Counted from the first letter of the stretch, positions 11,201-22,990 are shown. The stretch: DNA of 64,000 bases from Trebouxia sp. TZW2008 (GCA_002118135.1 BDIU01000204.1:52889-116888); one strand, 5' to 3'. Made by a program: numbers and translations. Notes: generated by a model from the sequence alone, not told the origin.

Positions 11201-14200
11201 GCCTTTGTTGGGGGTCCAGCATTTGCATCGGCATCAGCTGTGTCTGTCTCTGCCTGGTTTGTGGCTCCACCACTTGCATCAGCATCAGCGTCTGCTGCTT
11301 CCTGAGAGACGTCTATCGCAGGTCCAAAGTCATCTGCAATGTCCACGTCGCCTACATCTTCTTGATGTACGATCTGCACTGGTGAGTGATGCTCAGCCAG
11401 AGACTGGGGCTCAGCATCCAAACCAGGCGTCTGTCCAGCATCTTTGGATGTATCCACAGCAAATCTGGCACTAGGTGCAGTTGCAGGGCCAACAGGTGCA
11501 AGCGCTTCTACTGCTGCTTTGCTGCTTGGCACAGGGTGAGATGGCTTTGTAGACGCGCTGGTGGTGGTGGCACCAGCTGGGATGTTTGTTGCCTGTAGGA
11601 ACAAATCAGGCGTGACATCGCAGCAACCCATGCTTGGAGGCTGTGGGTAGTCACTTGCAGCATGCCAACACCATGGTTGCTAGTGCACAACATATGATGC
11701 GCTTCCAGTGTTGGCATGCAAGCAGCATTGCAATATGATGTTGTGTGGGATAGGCTCAATATTTTGATGTTGTCCAGGTATACAGTATGATGTCGACATC
11801 ATGCCTTGCCAAGCTCTGATACGCGCTCATAGCTTCCTAAGATGCAAGTGTTGCCGCAGAAGCTTGTTGCAACCAAGCAAAGAGTGACCTGCTAGATGTG
11901 AAAAGCAAAGCTGTGTCGCGGGCTTACAGACAGCCTAGTGTTAAGGATACAGACCTTAGCAAGCTGTCGGCTATGTGAAGCACCCACGCCTTGACCTGAC
12001 TCTGTTGGCTTGCTGTCTGTTGAGACCACGCCATGCTGATTCTTTGACCTGACTTCATCAGCAGGAACTGCTCTCCTCTTCTTTGGGGGCAGGGCAGACC
12101 GGTCAGGCAGGGCAGGGCGTTTCCGATTAGGTGGAGGGCCCATAGAAGTTGCTGCATCAGGCACAGCTGCTGCCCTAGCATCACCACCTTTCTGCGCTTT
12201 GGGTGCATCAAGGAAGGATAGGCCTCCTTTGACTGCAGCTGATGACGCAGGCTTCTTGCCTTCTGAGCCATCTGACTGCCGCTTTGGGTCTGCTACCTGA
12301 GAGCCTTCTGAGCCATCTGACTGTTGCTTTGGGTTTGCTACCTGAGTGCCAGTCATAGCACCCTTGCTGGATGATTTGCGCTGCAGTTTAGCGGCTTTAC
12401 TGTCCAATGGACGCACAGCTTGGCCCTGCTTACTGCTGACACTTGCCTTGAGAGCATTAGGCTTTGCAGCGGTCTGTTTGCTGACTGCCTGAGCAAGACT
12501 GGCTGACTTAGACTTGGCCTGCTCACCACTGCTCTGTCTGGCTGGACCTGTGGTGGCTGCAACATGGACAGCAGGCTCCTGTGCGGCCTGCTTAGCTGCA
12601 TGCTTTGCCTGCTGTGCCACAGCTGTCTGAGGTGTGGAAGCCTGGAACAGCTTGGAGGCTGGCGAGGGCGCTGCAGCCAACCTCAAGGCTGGTGTAGCAT
12701 CTGCACTGCTTGGCCTCTTCCTTTGAGCCAAAGGCACATCCTCATCCTCCATCTGCACAACCAATGGGAACTGGCTCAGCTCACACAAAACGGAAACGTC
12801 AAGAAATATGTAAGGGACTTGCAGGGTGTAGATTGGGCTGCACGAAGGAGACCTGAAAGAAAGCCAGCCACCTGATTGATCAGGCTTGCAGCAGCCTGGC
12901 TGTTCCAATTGGCATGCATTGCATGCCGCCTGAATATTGCGACTCAGACTGTCATGCTGCATGAAATACTGACTCATGCCAGCCTGCAATCTATGAACAG
13001 CTTGCAGCACAGCGATTGCTACACGCAAGGTTGCAAGTTTCAAGGCGCCTTCAAAACACAGCGAGCAAAGGATATGCACCTGCTTTCTCACAATCTTGGA
13101 AGATTCAAGATCGGGAAATGCCTGAGCAAAGTGCTCCTGCCAGCGCTGCAGCAAGATTTTGTGGAAGATGTCCCTTGTATGCTCTGGATTGTCCCTGTCG
13201 CTCTGTATCTTGTGAGCTGTGCAGTAGATCAGCGAGCGCTCCACCTCAGATGTGCAGTTTCCTGCAGAACATCACTGTGCTGTGAGCTTCATTGTAGGCA
13301 AACAACTGACACACAGATCACCAGAAGCAGAAACCTCGCCCCAGACAAGGATGACAATCTGAAATTGCAGTGCATAGAACCACACAACTCAGCAAACAGC
13401 TAGTGACACAGCTCTCAAAAAGCATTGCAACACATATACGACGTGGCTCGTCTCTAACCGCTTTAAGCAATAGCAGCATGAGGCACGACTTGGATGGGAG
13501 AGGTCAATGACTTGCAGGAGCCACAGTTGCTTGACCATCACCATCACCATCACTAGCACTAGCACCAGCACTATCACAATCCAAATCACCATCATGATAA
13601 ACTTGCTTGACCATCACTAGCATTAGCACCAGCGCTAGCAATAACACTAGCACCAGCACTATCACAACCCAAATCACTATCATGATAAAGTTGCTTGGCC
13701 ATCACTAGCATTAGCACCAGCACTAGCACCAGCACTGTAACAGTCCGTATCACTATCATGACCACCAACACTAACACTATCACAGGGCAGGGCACTATCC
13801 TCACCAGCGTCATCAAACTGGGCTCTCCAAACGCGCTGCTTAAAACTTCTGCTTTTCTTCTCATCCAGGGGTGAGCAAAGCTGCTGCGGCATGCAATGCT
13901 CATGGTATGCTTTCGGGCATCTACGACAAGGTATCAGCTCGTTCTGGGGTGTGGAATGGTCCTCTCCACAGTGTTTGCAGGAATGTAGAGGGCTGCAGCA
14001 AACACATAGCTGTAGTTCAGCTTATGCCTAGCCGCAAATCTGGCAAGTGTAACAATCTAGGGCCAGGAGCATGCATTTGTGTCTGCACCAAGTGTCATTC
14101 AGCATGGCAGACTGAATTGCAAGTCAAGGGCAGCTAGTTGTGCCAATGTCTATAGGTCCTGTTTTGGCAAAAGAGAACAATAGTAGCTGCACATGCATGA

Positions 14201-15808
14201 ATAGCAGTGCATGGCAGACAATTATAGGTCAAGGTCAGTCAGCTGTCATAGTTTCTGTTGATGTTATTTCAGCAAAAGAGAACAGTGGTAGCTGCTCAGG
14301 CATGGACTGCAGTGCAGAAGGGGGCACTCAAGAGGGACTGACCAGAAGAAAGCGCCGTTCATGTCCTCTTTGGTGAGATTCATGCAGTTTGCATGGTAGA
14401 ATCTGCCGCAGGATGCCACCCCGCACCTGCATGAAACAGACCTACACTGTCCCACAGGCCAAAGCTGAGCAGCAATCTGTTTGTGATCAAAGCCTGCTGG
14501 GCTTCGTGCTGCCGCATTTGCCAGCGGTGGAAGCTTAAATTTCAAGTGAGTCGTATTTGGCATGTAAGTACAGTCCCCTCTGTTCTGTGAAGTGCACAAT
14601 GCAGACTGCAATACCAGACCTATGCCATGACACCTTGCGTGATGCAAACTAAAGCAGATGCTGTTGCGTACATACTGTTGTCTACATGCAAGGAGACACA
14701 CAGGGGAGGAACTGACTGCATGCTGCATGCACCCATGTAGCTCGCTGCACCACTGACTGCATGCTGCATGCACCCATGTGTCTCGCTGCGCCAATTGACA
14801 TGTCTTGCATTGTTGCTGACACAAAGTGGCAAATCAATGGTTTTGTGGCCTAGCACCTGACAACCAAGCGCTCTGCAAATATCCTGTTCTTGGGGTCAGC
14901 TTGATGCGCTGCCTCCACACCCTCCTTTTTACACTTGAAGCACTGATGAACCCCCGTGAGGCAGTTTGGGCAGTGGAACACATCCTTGGTGTCCTTGAGG
15001 TGCTGGTATAAGTCCAGTGGCATGCGAAGCGGGTTGCATTCAGATGGCACCAGCTGGAGCTTCTGCTCACTTGCATCACTATCATCTGAATTTGATCCGT
15101 CAGCATCTGGCGCTACGTGCTGCACGCCGCAGTGCACAGCGCGCATGCATGACCCATCACAAAACATGATGTCACCTGCAAATCAGCCACCATCTTCTTA
15201 TAAGACGTTTGTATTGCCTACTTGACATTTGCTCATGCTAGTGATATCAGACACAAGTGCATGTCCACAGAGGTTGTGCTTTGCCTGCAGTACAGCAGTG
15301 GCTGCATATGCAGTAGCGCAACAACGCACCTCCATCATCGCATTGAATACATGCAGGATCATTAGCTCGATCGTCTGAGCGTTCCTCAAAGGTTTCTTCC
15401 TCATCAGACGATTGGTCTGGGCCATACAAACCAGAGTCTGAAGCTGCCAAATCGTCAGAAATGCCTCTGCTAAGGGACCTTGAGCTTGGCTGTGACTGTG
15501 CAGCTGGCTTTGAAACTGCAGCAGGAGGTGGAGGCCGAGGAGATTTGGCAGATGGGCATGCCTGGCTTAGGTGATCAGTTTGTTTTCGCTGATAAGCAGG
15601 GCGTAAGCGATCGCTCTCAGGAGCCTGCACGAGGCTCACATACGCTGAGGAATAACATATGTTGACAGTGTACTGCTCGACATGCTTGCCAGCGGCTTGC
15701 CTTGCGCTGTTTTGAGGCACGTTCACTTTCGACAGCCTCCTCGAGAAACTGAACAGCAGGCTTCTGCGGCCCAGCGTCGCCAGCCTTCCGCAGACGCTTG
15801 AGAGGCAT
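5297..15808 (-). CDS. EDM2-like: EDM2-like protein: three PHD-type zinc fingers plus methyltransferase-like domain
   Basis: Thirteen exons in compatible phase give about 1315 residues: 15808-15674, 15624-15330, 15175-14857, 14426-14343, 13992-13805, 13261-13080, 12752-11955, 11592-10938, 10097-9901, 8336-8185, 7095-6848, 6348-6150, 5792-5297. PHD fingers: CIQCDDGGDIMFCDGSC; a second over HCPNCLTGVHQCFKCK to CGVASCGRFYHANC; a third CKHCGED..CRRCPKAYHEHC. A long Ala/Pro/Lys-rich spacer follows (exons 7-8). The C-terminal part matches plant EDM2: AQVLAPFLHGKRYSSYGRHF-like junction, DGDTIVDFSCGANAF (motif I-like), LVIGLNPPFGKNNQLARKF (NPPF catalytic-type motif), VLIVPPSTPIPRNYV, SFYVPG, then a Gln/Pro-rich tail. 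Plant EDM2 is a nuclear chromatin regulator of H3K9-marked intronic elements and proximal polyadenylation; that role here is inferred. The start is uncertain: MPLKRLRK at 15808 is the first ATG in frame with exon 2; an upstream in-phase ATG at 15932 may belong to an extra exon. Confidence 0.88.
7183..7645 (-). repeat. Decayed tandem copies of EDM2 exon 11 5' end inside intron 10
   Basis: On the minus strand the real exon 11 starts at 7095 after an acceptor. Upstream in the same intron are further copies of that acceptor and the first 60-100 nt of the exon: 7183-7295 (best preserved, acceptor and reading register largely kept), a fragment near 7362-7390, 7425-7505, and 7565-7640. Each copy preserves the run that encodes AQLLSFY and the CTGCAG acceptor surroundings, with increasing divergence away from the true exon. 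Confidence 0.75.
9248..9900 (-). repeat. About nine tandem copies of the EDM2 exon 9 / donor junction inside intron 9
   Basis: The true exon 9 ends at 9901 with the codons for SKSTISE followed by GTACTA. Copies of the same junction (S-K-x-T-[IV]-S/T-E then GTACTGCC or a mutated form) occur on the minus strand ending near 9821, 9723, 9682, 9611, 9509, 9462, 9399, 9301 and 9248. Because the unit is open, the array gives a long chance frame of 219 codons; I interpret it as intron, since the flanking exons join perfectly in phase 0 without it. Confidence 0.7.
10140..10226 (-). repeat. Single decoy copy of EDM2 exon 9 5' end in intron 8
   Basis: The minus strand carries a second copy of an acceptor followed by codons for VPHEFARQLRQ, nearly the same as the true exon 9 start at 10097 (DVPHEFARQLRQ). 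The copy even ends in a usable CAG|GTCAGC donor, but splicing both copies would break the frame, so they are mutually exclusive or the copy is dead. Confidence 0.75.
13523..13775 (-). repeat. Degenerate minisatellite in EDM2 intron 5
   Basis: Roughly 90-bp units, themselves built of CACTAGCACCAG-like hexamer blocks, repeat about three times. They give a spurious frame rich in Val/Leu/Met on one frame and Ser/Ala/Gly/Asp on another. The array sits wholly between exon 5 (ends 13805, GTGAGG donor) and exon 6 (starts 13261), which join in phase. Confidence 0.65.
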
Positions 15809-15932
15809 CAAATAATCGGCTATCAACCAACGGTGTCAAGTTGCGTGCCCCAGTAGCAGTCAACACGCTTTCTGCAGGGCACCTCGTTCTGCAAGCACGG
15901 TCAAACTGCGCTCGCAGCTTCGCCGCATACAT

Positions 15933-16956
15933 GGAGGCCCCAACATTGGCAGGCAGCGGGTGCTGACGCTTGCGGGGAGTTGGAGTTGCGGTAGAGCTTG
16001 TCGCTCAACACAGCTCCAGTCACGTGTTGCTGTTTGATATGCATTGGCTATGACACTCTAAGCATTGGCACAAGATGCATTGTGCACTGCAGTCGCCGCC
16101 GCGTTCCTTACAATGGGTCTGCCGAGCTCGAGCGTCACAGATTTTCACTATCATTGATGCAAATCTGCTTGCTTGTTGACCTGGATGCATAATGATGGCG
16201 AGACCTAGTGCTATCTTGAGCCTACTAGCCGCACAAACACAATCTCATATGATGCATCATATGCTGTCAAGGCTGCAAAGACGTCAGCCGACTGCAGTTG
16301 GGTGGGCACGATTACAGCATGGATGCAAAACATCAATTGTATCATTATTCCTGGCCAGCACTCTCATTTAATTTAGCTGAGCATTCAAGCGATCTGAATG
16401 TTGTACCAGAACAGATCACCAGAAACAGCTGCAACTGACCCCAACGCAACACACTTGTGAAACATATACAATCTGCCTAGGCAATTTTGTTAAGCATGGC
16501 AGATAAGGAGGGAAGGCCTTCTTGCAGGGTTCAAGGCTGGAAACCTTTCAGTTCAACAGGCAAGCAGTGCATTCTAGCAGTGCCGCATCACTTTCACACA
16601 AGTCAAGTCACTGAGAGGGGCCCGCCACACAACAGCAATGTGAGCGAGCAACTGTGAAAGTCTCACACACCGGGAAGACACTTGGTGGGCATAGCCATTG
16701 TTTGGGTATTGTCAGGTCTCGGTGCATAGGCCTAAGATCTGGTCTCTCATGCCTCTGAACAAGGACACTCTTATTTGCACTCAACTGTGGTTTCTGATTT
16801 ATGCTTGCTCGCCGATGTGTTTGATGCAATGTATCACCATATTTTAGGTTCAGTCACAAATGACTTCAGCATTTCATCTGAAGTGACTAATGGATGGGGA
16901 GGTGCCTGCACGCACATAACACGTATCCATCAAGCCTCATCATCAGTCAACAACAA
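15933..16956. other. Upstream region of EDM2-like gene, tail-to-head with the phosphatase
   Basis: Contains the putative EDM2 promoter/5' UTR (possibly an extra first exon near 15932-16005 encoding a Pro/Arg-rich stretch without an ATG of its own) and the 3' UTR of the phosphatase gene. No other supported gene. Confidence 0.35.
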
Positions 16957-19347
16957 TCACCAGTGACTCACCACTGAGCACACGAGCTCCTGACAACAAG
17001 ACAAAGCAAACAGCATGAACAGAAGGCGCACCTTGATGTTGTGCTTAGTCCATTTGCGGACATAGTGGTCTTCTATTCGTCGTGCCTGTGCATGCAAAGT
17101 CATCCCTGAGGTGACAGCCTTAGCAGTCAAACAAAAGAAAAGAAAGAGTAAAAAGTCTTCCCCATTAGGCGTCAAAACGGGAGCCTCTGCCTCAAAAGGC
17201 AGCCCAGGACCCTCAGCAGTGACTGTACGATGCAACCAGTCAGCAGCCTCATATTTGTTATGACAGACGTGCATGACAGGTGCATTTGTCAAATCATTAG
17301 CCGTTCCGGCAATGTGCAGAATAAAACAGCCCATCAACGGGACAATAACAAATCAGACACCAGGACAATAGAAACTGACCAAGAGGACAGCGGATGGTTC
17401 GCCTTCCAGTGTCAATGGCGCTGGTCTGATGGTAAGCAAGCCATTACGGTTGCCATACACAACGTCCGTCAGATACCTGTCGCCAATCATGACCAGCTCT
17501 TCAGCTTTGCAACTGCATCAAAAGCCCAGGTCAGCCACAGAGCAGATTTGATGAGTTGCAGTCTGTCTGCTTGTGGCTTGCTCAAAGCTGACCCTATTAA
17601 GCAGTGACCACAGCAGTGAAAGACCAAACTGGTTGGAGACAGTTGAGTGCTGCAGTACATGTTTTGCTGGGCCTGCAGAGACTGGCTGGCATGTGTGTGC
17701 AATGAATGAGACAAGATCACAGCTGTGAATCTGACTGGCTGAAGGCTGCCTGCTCGTTGCTTAATTATAGCTGGGCCACAAAAGCAACAATACCTGAAAT
17801 GCTTTTCGAGGTCAACAGCATCGCCAGCTGGTTTCTTGGTGATGTGTCTGACGACACGTATGCCCAAAGCCTTTTCCATTGAGGCTGCTTCCTCGCCTGC
17901 ATCAAGAGTGACATTGTATGTTAATCAGAAGTGCTGCTCAGCACAAGATTTGGTGATGCAAATCATGGACAACTGCTTCAAGTCAAGAAGCAAAACTGCA
18001 CATGAAGATTGAAGTGCTGCATGGTTGTGCCATGCAGTCCCCATTTGGACTGGACAACCAGTGATGCAGCACATGAGCAAGACGCCTGATGTAAACAGGG
18101 CAGTGAACATCAAGATTGCACAGCTGCAAATGCGTGATAGTGACATGCAGTCTGCCCTTGTGCTGGGCAAGAGTGTTGAATGATGCAAACACATGCCTCT
18201 GCATGCGTATGCATCACTTCACTCCTGCATATCAAGATTGCATCAGTGCAAATGCATCATGGAGGCATACAGTCTGCTTTTGTGCTAAGCAATTTGTTGA
18301 AGGTCGCGTACACACACCTGTGGGGTCGAATTCTTGCAGACCAGCTGAATTGCTGAGCAAGGCAATGTGACCATCAAAGGCCTCCATGCACTGCTGCATG
18401 GAAGCTGTCAGGGGCTCATGTACAGCAAGCATGTATGGCTCTGTGAGTGTGTTGTCCTTGTCAAAGACACAGCCCTTGAAGCCAGCAGCTCTGAGTGCAT
18501 GCCAGTTGACCCATCTTATGTCGGGTACGTTTATGTGAGCCATGCTGAGCTCTGGATGACCCTGTGTGACACATACAGTGATTTCTCTTTGTAATTACTG
18601 CTTGGGTCACCAAGAAAATTATTCCCACGTCAAATTGGCCTTACAGGTACCATTGCAGTCATAATGCAGTGCTTGATGCCAAACTGCATTGTCCTTACAA
18701 CAAGAATGTCCCCTTGTCAAAAGTCCGTGTATCCAAAGCTCACTGTATAAGGCTTGAACAAAGCAATGCTGAATTGTATGATGGCCTTCCAATGCACAGA
18801 AATCCCCTTGCATTGGCATGCTCAACAATGCCAGCGCCCGATGCAGCCTAGCGCAGGGTGCAAGTTGGCCACTGTAGAGCAACACTCCAGGACCAATGCA
18901 AATTGCATACTTCAGCATCAAGTCAACTCCTGGCTAGCTTACCCCAATAATGTAAGCAAATAGTCTGATGCCATCAGGATTGAAGCTTTGACCAATTTTC
19001 TGCCACCACTTCATGACGTGCTGCAGCGCAGGCAGCAAGTCATGGCCGGAGCAAACTGCACTGCTTTGCGCCAGGCCTGCAAGACTCTTGAATGCGCATC
19101 GTTGTGCTGGTCATTGATGTACCTTAGGTTTGTAAGACTTTGGCAAGATTGCACTGCAGTATACACTGTGCCCGGCCTGCAAGAGCAAGACATCTGTTGG
19201 CTTATTGCTGTATGCAGACAAGCTCAGCGAACAGACACGCACCTTTCTTAGGCAGCGAAGTGGCTGGCGCTGCTGCTGTAGCCTGTTAGCAACAAGGGCT
19301 GCAGCAAAGCAAGGCCCTTGACGCAAAGGCACACGGCCGGTGTTCAT
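16957..19347 (-). CDS. Phosphatidylglycerophosphate phosphatase, HAD family, Gep4/PGPP type
   Basis: Exons 19347-19243, 19020-18943, 18549-18318, 17896-17794, 17512-17380 and 17085-16957 give about 259 residues. It dephosphorylates phosphatidylglycerophosphate to phosphatidylglycerol, the step before cardiolipin and, in plastids, thylakoid PG. Signatures: VPDIRWVNWHALRAAGFKG, the HAD nucleophile motif VFDKDNTLT, LLSNSAG (motif II), KKPAGD (motif III lysine), MIGDRYLTDVVYGNRNG (motif IV), and the typical end ARRIEDHYVRKW. The first 35 residues are Arg/Gln/Ala-rich and acid-poor, as expected for a mitochondrial or plastid transit peptide. Start is the only ATG in frame upstream of exon 2. The last exon contains an optional in-frame 42-nt GT-AG segment; either reading ends at the same stop. 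The exon 3 acceptor (CCAGAG|CTC) is weak. Confidence 0.87.
18100..18312 (-). repeat. Tandem duplication across the exon 3 donor of the phosphatase gene
   Basis: Two imperfect copies, about 127 bp apart, begin at ATCAAGATTGCA (18110 and 18233 on the plus strand) and continue through a CAGTCTGC..TTGTGCT..GTTGAA block; the right-hand copy runs to the real donor of exon 3 at 18317. Confidence 0.6.
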
Positions 19348-19635
19348 TACGCAGGTCGAGGATCGCGCATGAACGTGCCATGTTTCCACGCCATCAAATG
19401 CTATTGACACAGCAGCAAGTCGCTGTGCTGTCTGCTTTTTGCGAATGCTGCAACCTTTCGCGTGAAACAGCTGCAGTCAAATTCGATTGCTGACTGGATT
19501 TGTAGCATTGTAGAATTTTGCCAAAATTGCTAGAAGGTTGTATTCGACAGAGATTGTGTGTGCTTGGCGCAAGCTACAATCAGCTTTTCATGGTCCAGTC
19601 CGCTCACTGACATGGCCGACATCGCTGTGGTATAA
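19348..19635. promoter_or_regulatory. Bidirectional promoter with an upstream mini-ORF abutting the zinc finger start
   Basis: Only 288 bp separate the start codons of the divergent phosphatase and zinc finger genes. Within it, at 19612-19635, an ATG opens a 7-codon frame whose TAA stop is immediately followed by the main ATG at 19636, an arrangement that could allow termination-reinitiation control. Another short frame starts at 19590. Regulatory role is inferred. Confidence 0.45.
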
Positions 19636-22255
19636 ATGCCCCAGATCAGGTCAGACCGAGGAGCAAAGAATTCTTGGACATCTGCTTCCGCAATTTCCGC
19701 TGTGAGGCGCCAAGGCAAGTCCAAGACCTGGGTGCGGTCCCAAGCATCTGGCCAGTCAGCAGCTTCTGGCAACAGTCGTGCAAGTGCTCAAAGCGGTCAC
19801 TTACCTGTCAGCACCTCTTCTCGCTCTTCAAACACTCAGGAGTCTCAGCCGAGTCATCCGCAGCTGCATCTACAAGTCAAAAAGCAAGGGCCACAAACTG
19901 ACCGGGAAAGCGTGAAGCCAGCTAAGACTGTTGCAGGCGCCAATAGTAAGGCACCACCCTTTGAACTTACCAGATCTTCACAGATACTGAGCAGCCAGAC
20001 TAAAAGGCTCATACATCAGGGTAGACACAAGTTGATACGGCAGCCGTCTCAAAGGGCAGCGCTGCAGCCAGCAAGCAGCAGGAGGCTTCAGACAGGCTTG
20101 CAACAGTATCAAAAGTTCTCCAGGACTAACAGCAGGAAGCGTGCAGCTCAACCGTTAACCGCTCCACAGGCAAAGAAAGCCCACACATGGGTGCGCAACA
20201 GCGCTTTACCAGTAGTAGCAGCAGCCTCAAGTGCTGCTACTCCTGTTGCAAAGTATGTGAGGTCCGCTCACAGTCGTAAGCTGCAGCTAGTGCGTCAGCG
20301 TACACTGACTCCTCTACGTTTGCCCTCCACTCCTCTCTCAAGGGTGCAGTCAAGAGGATCAGCTTTGGCTAAGCATCTTCTGTCTGTGCGCTCCCTCAAA
20401 AGGCGCCCTGTCAGGCGCTCAGTGCTTGCTGTCAGCAGCACTGGCATTGCTAAGCCTGGCAGGCTGCAGCGCATAGATGGTGTACTGTACAAAGTTGGAG
20501 GATCTCGCTTGGGCAAGACACTGCAGCGGCAGCTTACACCAAAAGTGATCAATGCTTCCTCAGAGGTCAGACATAAATCTTCAAGCTGATGACAGTGGCC
20601 ACGGCTCTAGCCCTGATCAGGCAGCTTCACTCATGATAGCAATACTGCTGCAGCGACCGTTTGGTCTTGAGCTTCTTGTATGTTCCAGGGTGCATATGTT
20701 CGTCAGGGTACACATTTGGTGCTCAAGTCTGTGCTGCTTTCACCCCAAGCCACAGTAAGACGAGTTAGCACTGCCAGAAGTCAGGCCAGCAGTCGTATTG
20801 CAGCAGCCGCAAAGGTTGCTGCAAGGCAGAAGCCTGCCACTAGACTTGTCAGGCGGCCTAGCAAAGTCAGGAAGAGCAGTCAACCTGCACAGACGCATTG
20901 TCTACTATACTGCAGGCAAGCTTACAGCTGGACACCAGCCAACCTGCCACCTCAACGCGGTTGTCCCAAGTTGACCTTTGCACGCTGGCAACCCCCCTGC
21001 CATGTGCTTCACTCAGATGAACAGCATGTGCCCTGAGGGCAAGCTCGCCTTTAGCAATACTTGTTTGCTGGGTGTTTCGTCTCTGATGCATCGTACTTGT
21101 TGCATGCCACTGGTTCAAGTGCTTTCTGTGGGTGTGCCTGCTGTGGTTGAGGGTGTGTGGTGTTCAGGACTGGGCAGTGTAGAGAGCACCAGGCCGGCAA
21201 GTGCCGGTTGGTGCATGACGCTTCAGCTGTGGCAGTGTGTCCGCTCTGGCTGCAGGGCTCTTGCAGTGACTCTGCCTGCATGTTGCAGCACTGCAGGTGC
21301 CCTGATGTCATGCCTGTCTGCACATTCTACCTCCAGGCAAGCCTTCATGCAATTTGAATATTGTGCCATTCCGTGTGGCACATGCTGTAAAGTGTAGTTC
21401 ATGTGTACATACATAGTCATCATGTCTGGTGGCTTGCAAGTCAGTTCATGTGTTGCTGAAGATATGCCAAGCAGGAGGCTGTGAAAGAGCTGTACACATA
21501 CAAAACAACAGCTGCATCATTGCCAAGCTTGCAAGTGGACCTTTTATCTTGTAGCCTGCACAAGAGCGTGTTCTGGTAGGCTCATGCAATAGCAAACTTT
21601 GCAATGATTGCATGGGGATGTTTGGTGGTGTTGTGTGTGCCGCAGGGTGTTTGTACAACAGAAGACTGTCCATATGCACATGTCAAGGTTGACCCTGGAG
21701 CACCAGTCTGTCAAGAATTTGTGAGCGGCCATTGCCCTAGGGGTGTTGCCTGCACCAAGAAACACCTCACACCTCGCATGATCAGACAGCTGCGCCAAAG
21801 CAAGGCTTTGCAGGCAAGTGTGGCTTGCATCATCACTTGCTCCAGGGTCATCAGTTTCTCGAGACATGTGGCTAGCAGGACTGTTCTGTCATATGCAGCA
21901 TCTGCAGACAGGTCATGTGTGGGAAAGCGTGTTCTCAAATTTGTCCCGGTGTTGTTGGACGGCATGCGTTGCTGTGCTTGAATGGGTTTGGCAATGCTGT
22001 CCATCAGGTCTCATGCACTGCACGGTCAGTTCGGTTTCTTTCAGTGCAGGCTTGCAGATCGGTCAAATGTGTCTGCTTCACAAGAACCACTCAAGCTCAA
22101 GAGATGTGCATTCTGACCTTACATGAATTGCCTCTGCTGCGCAGGCTGACAATGTAAACAGGCATCACACTGTGCAGGCCACTGCCGCTGCTGATGCCGT
22201 CAACCATACCGTACCTGGTGATGATGATGACTTGCGGCCATCTTTCTTGCGTTGA
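19636..22255 (+). CDS. ZC3H3-like CCCH zinc finger protein
   Basis: Exons 19636-20565, 20689-20915, 21168-21336, 21646-21813 and 22145-22255 give 534 residues. The N-terminal 310 residues are basic, Ser/Gln/Arg-rich and contain the family-type motif GRLQRIDGVLYKVGGSRLGK; GAYVRQGTHLVLKS follows. The C-terminal part has four CCCH fingers: CLLYCRTGQC...CRLVH, CPLWLQGSCSDSACMLQH, CTFYLQGVCTTEDCPYAH and CQEFVSGHCPRGVACTKKH, ending in an acidic DDDD tail. In animals ZC3H3 (Smicl) works in nuclear mRNA 3'-end processing and poly(A) RNA export; the same role is inferred. Notably introns 2, 3 and 4 all start with GC (AG|GCAAGC, AG|GCAAGC, AG|GCAAGT); only these junctions keep the finger spacing and frame. 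Start is the first long-frame ATG, directly after a 7-codon upstream frame. Confidence 0.88.
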
Positions 22256-22990
22256 TCTGTGTGTGGTCTGTACATGAGCTCCTAGGCACCCTTATTTCAT
22301 ATGTGGAGATTTGGTTGTATGATAGCTAATTTGGCAATTTGTAGATGTGTTGTGTTGTTTGCGATATTGTATTGCCGAGGATTTGCAGACCTATTTGTAT
22401 TTTGGTGTTGCTGGTTTGTGCATGTGCTGACGCAAAGTTTTCAAGGCAATGCTTGACGACAGCGGAGCTCTGACAGAGCACTGACATGTAATGAAAATTC
22501 AAGGAATGGCTGATTTGTTTCCCCACGGCTTGCAACGCCTGGTGTATACGCTGGGTATGGTTCTGAAGTGGAACATTGTGTGAGCTGCATGAGCATTCCA
22601 GATGATATCTGCGTTGAATTGTGCTGCTGCCCTGTATACCTTGCATGCAACGTTGACATTCACACCTGACACACCTTTCTTGATATGTTTGAGTCAGCAA
22701 TCTACCAATCAAGCAGCTCATCTTGAATCCAGCTTGGCTTTATGACTCGCAAGTTGTGAGGTCATCAGGTCACGGCATCAACGGTGTCCCTGCAGAAGAT
22801 GAAGCGACACAAACCGTATGCCAGATCGCAAACCGATGCCCGACGCTCGCCCAAAGCACCCGACGCTCAAGCGCAAATCCAATTCGACGCATGCTTATTA
22901 CAACTTTGGAACAATGTGGTGTACAACGTGCCCTTCACAGCAGCTCAGCATGAGAGCTCTTGCTAAACATGCCGTGATTTACTTGTGGTC
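22256..22990. other. Intergenic between tandem + genes
   Basis: Holds the zinc finger gene's 3' UTR and the hydrolase promoter. A short frame from 22784 (MKRHKPYAR...) has no family resemblance and no in-phase splice partner. Nothing else supported. Confidence 0.35.

Noticed and set aside
13389..13903. Open frames of Val/Leu/Met or Ser/Ala/Gly/Asp composition
   Set aside because: Products of a degenerate minisatellite in EDM2 intron 5; the donor GTGAGG at 13804 and acceptor at 13262 restore the EDM2 sequence.
19530..19772. 80-codon minus-strand frame overlapping the zinc finger start
   Set aside because: Antisense to the zinc finger first exon and promoter, no domain and no splice partner.
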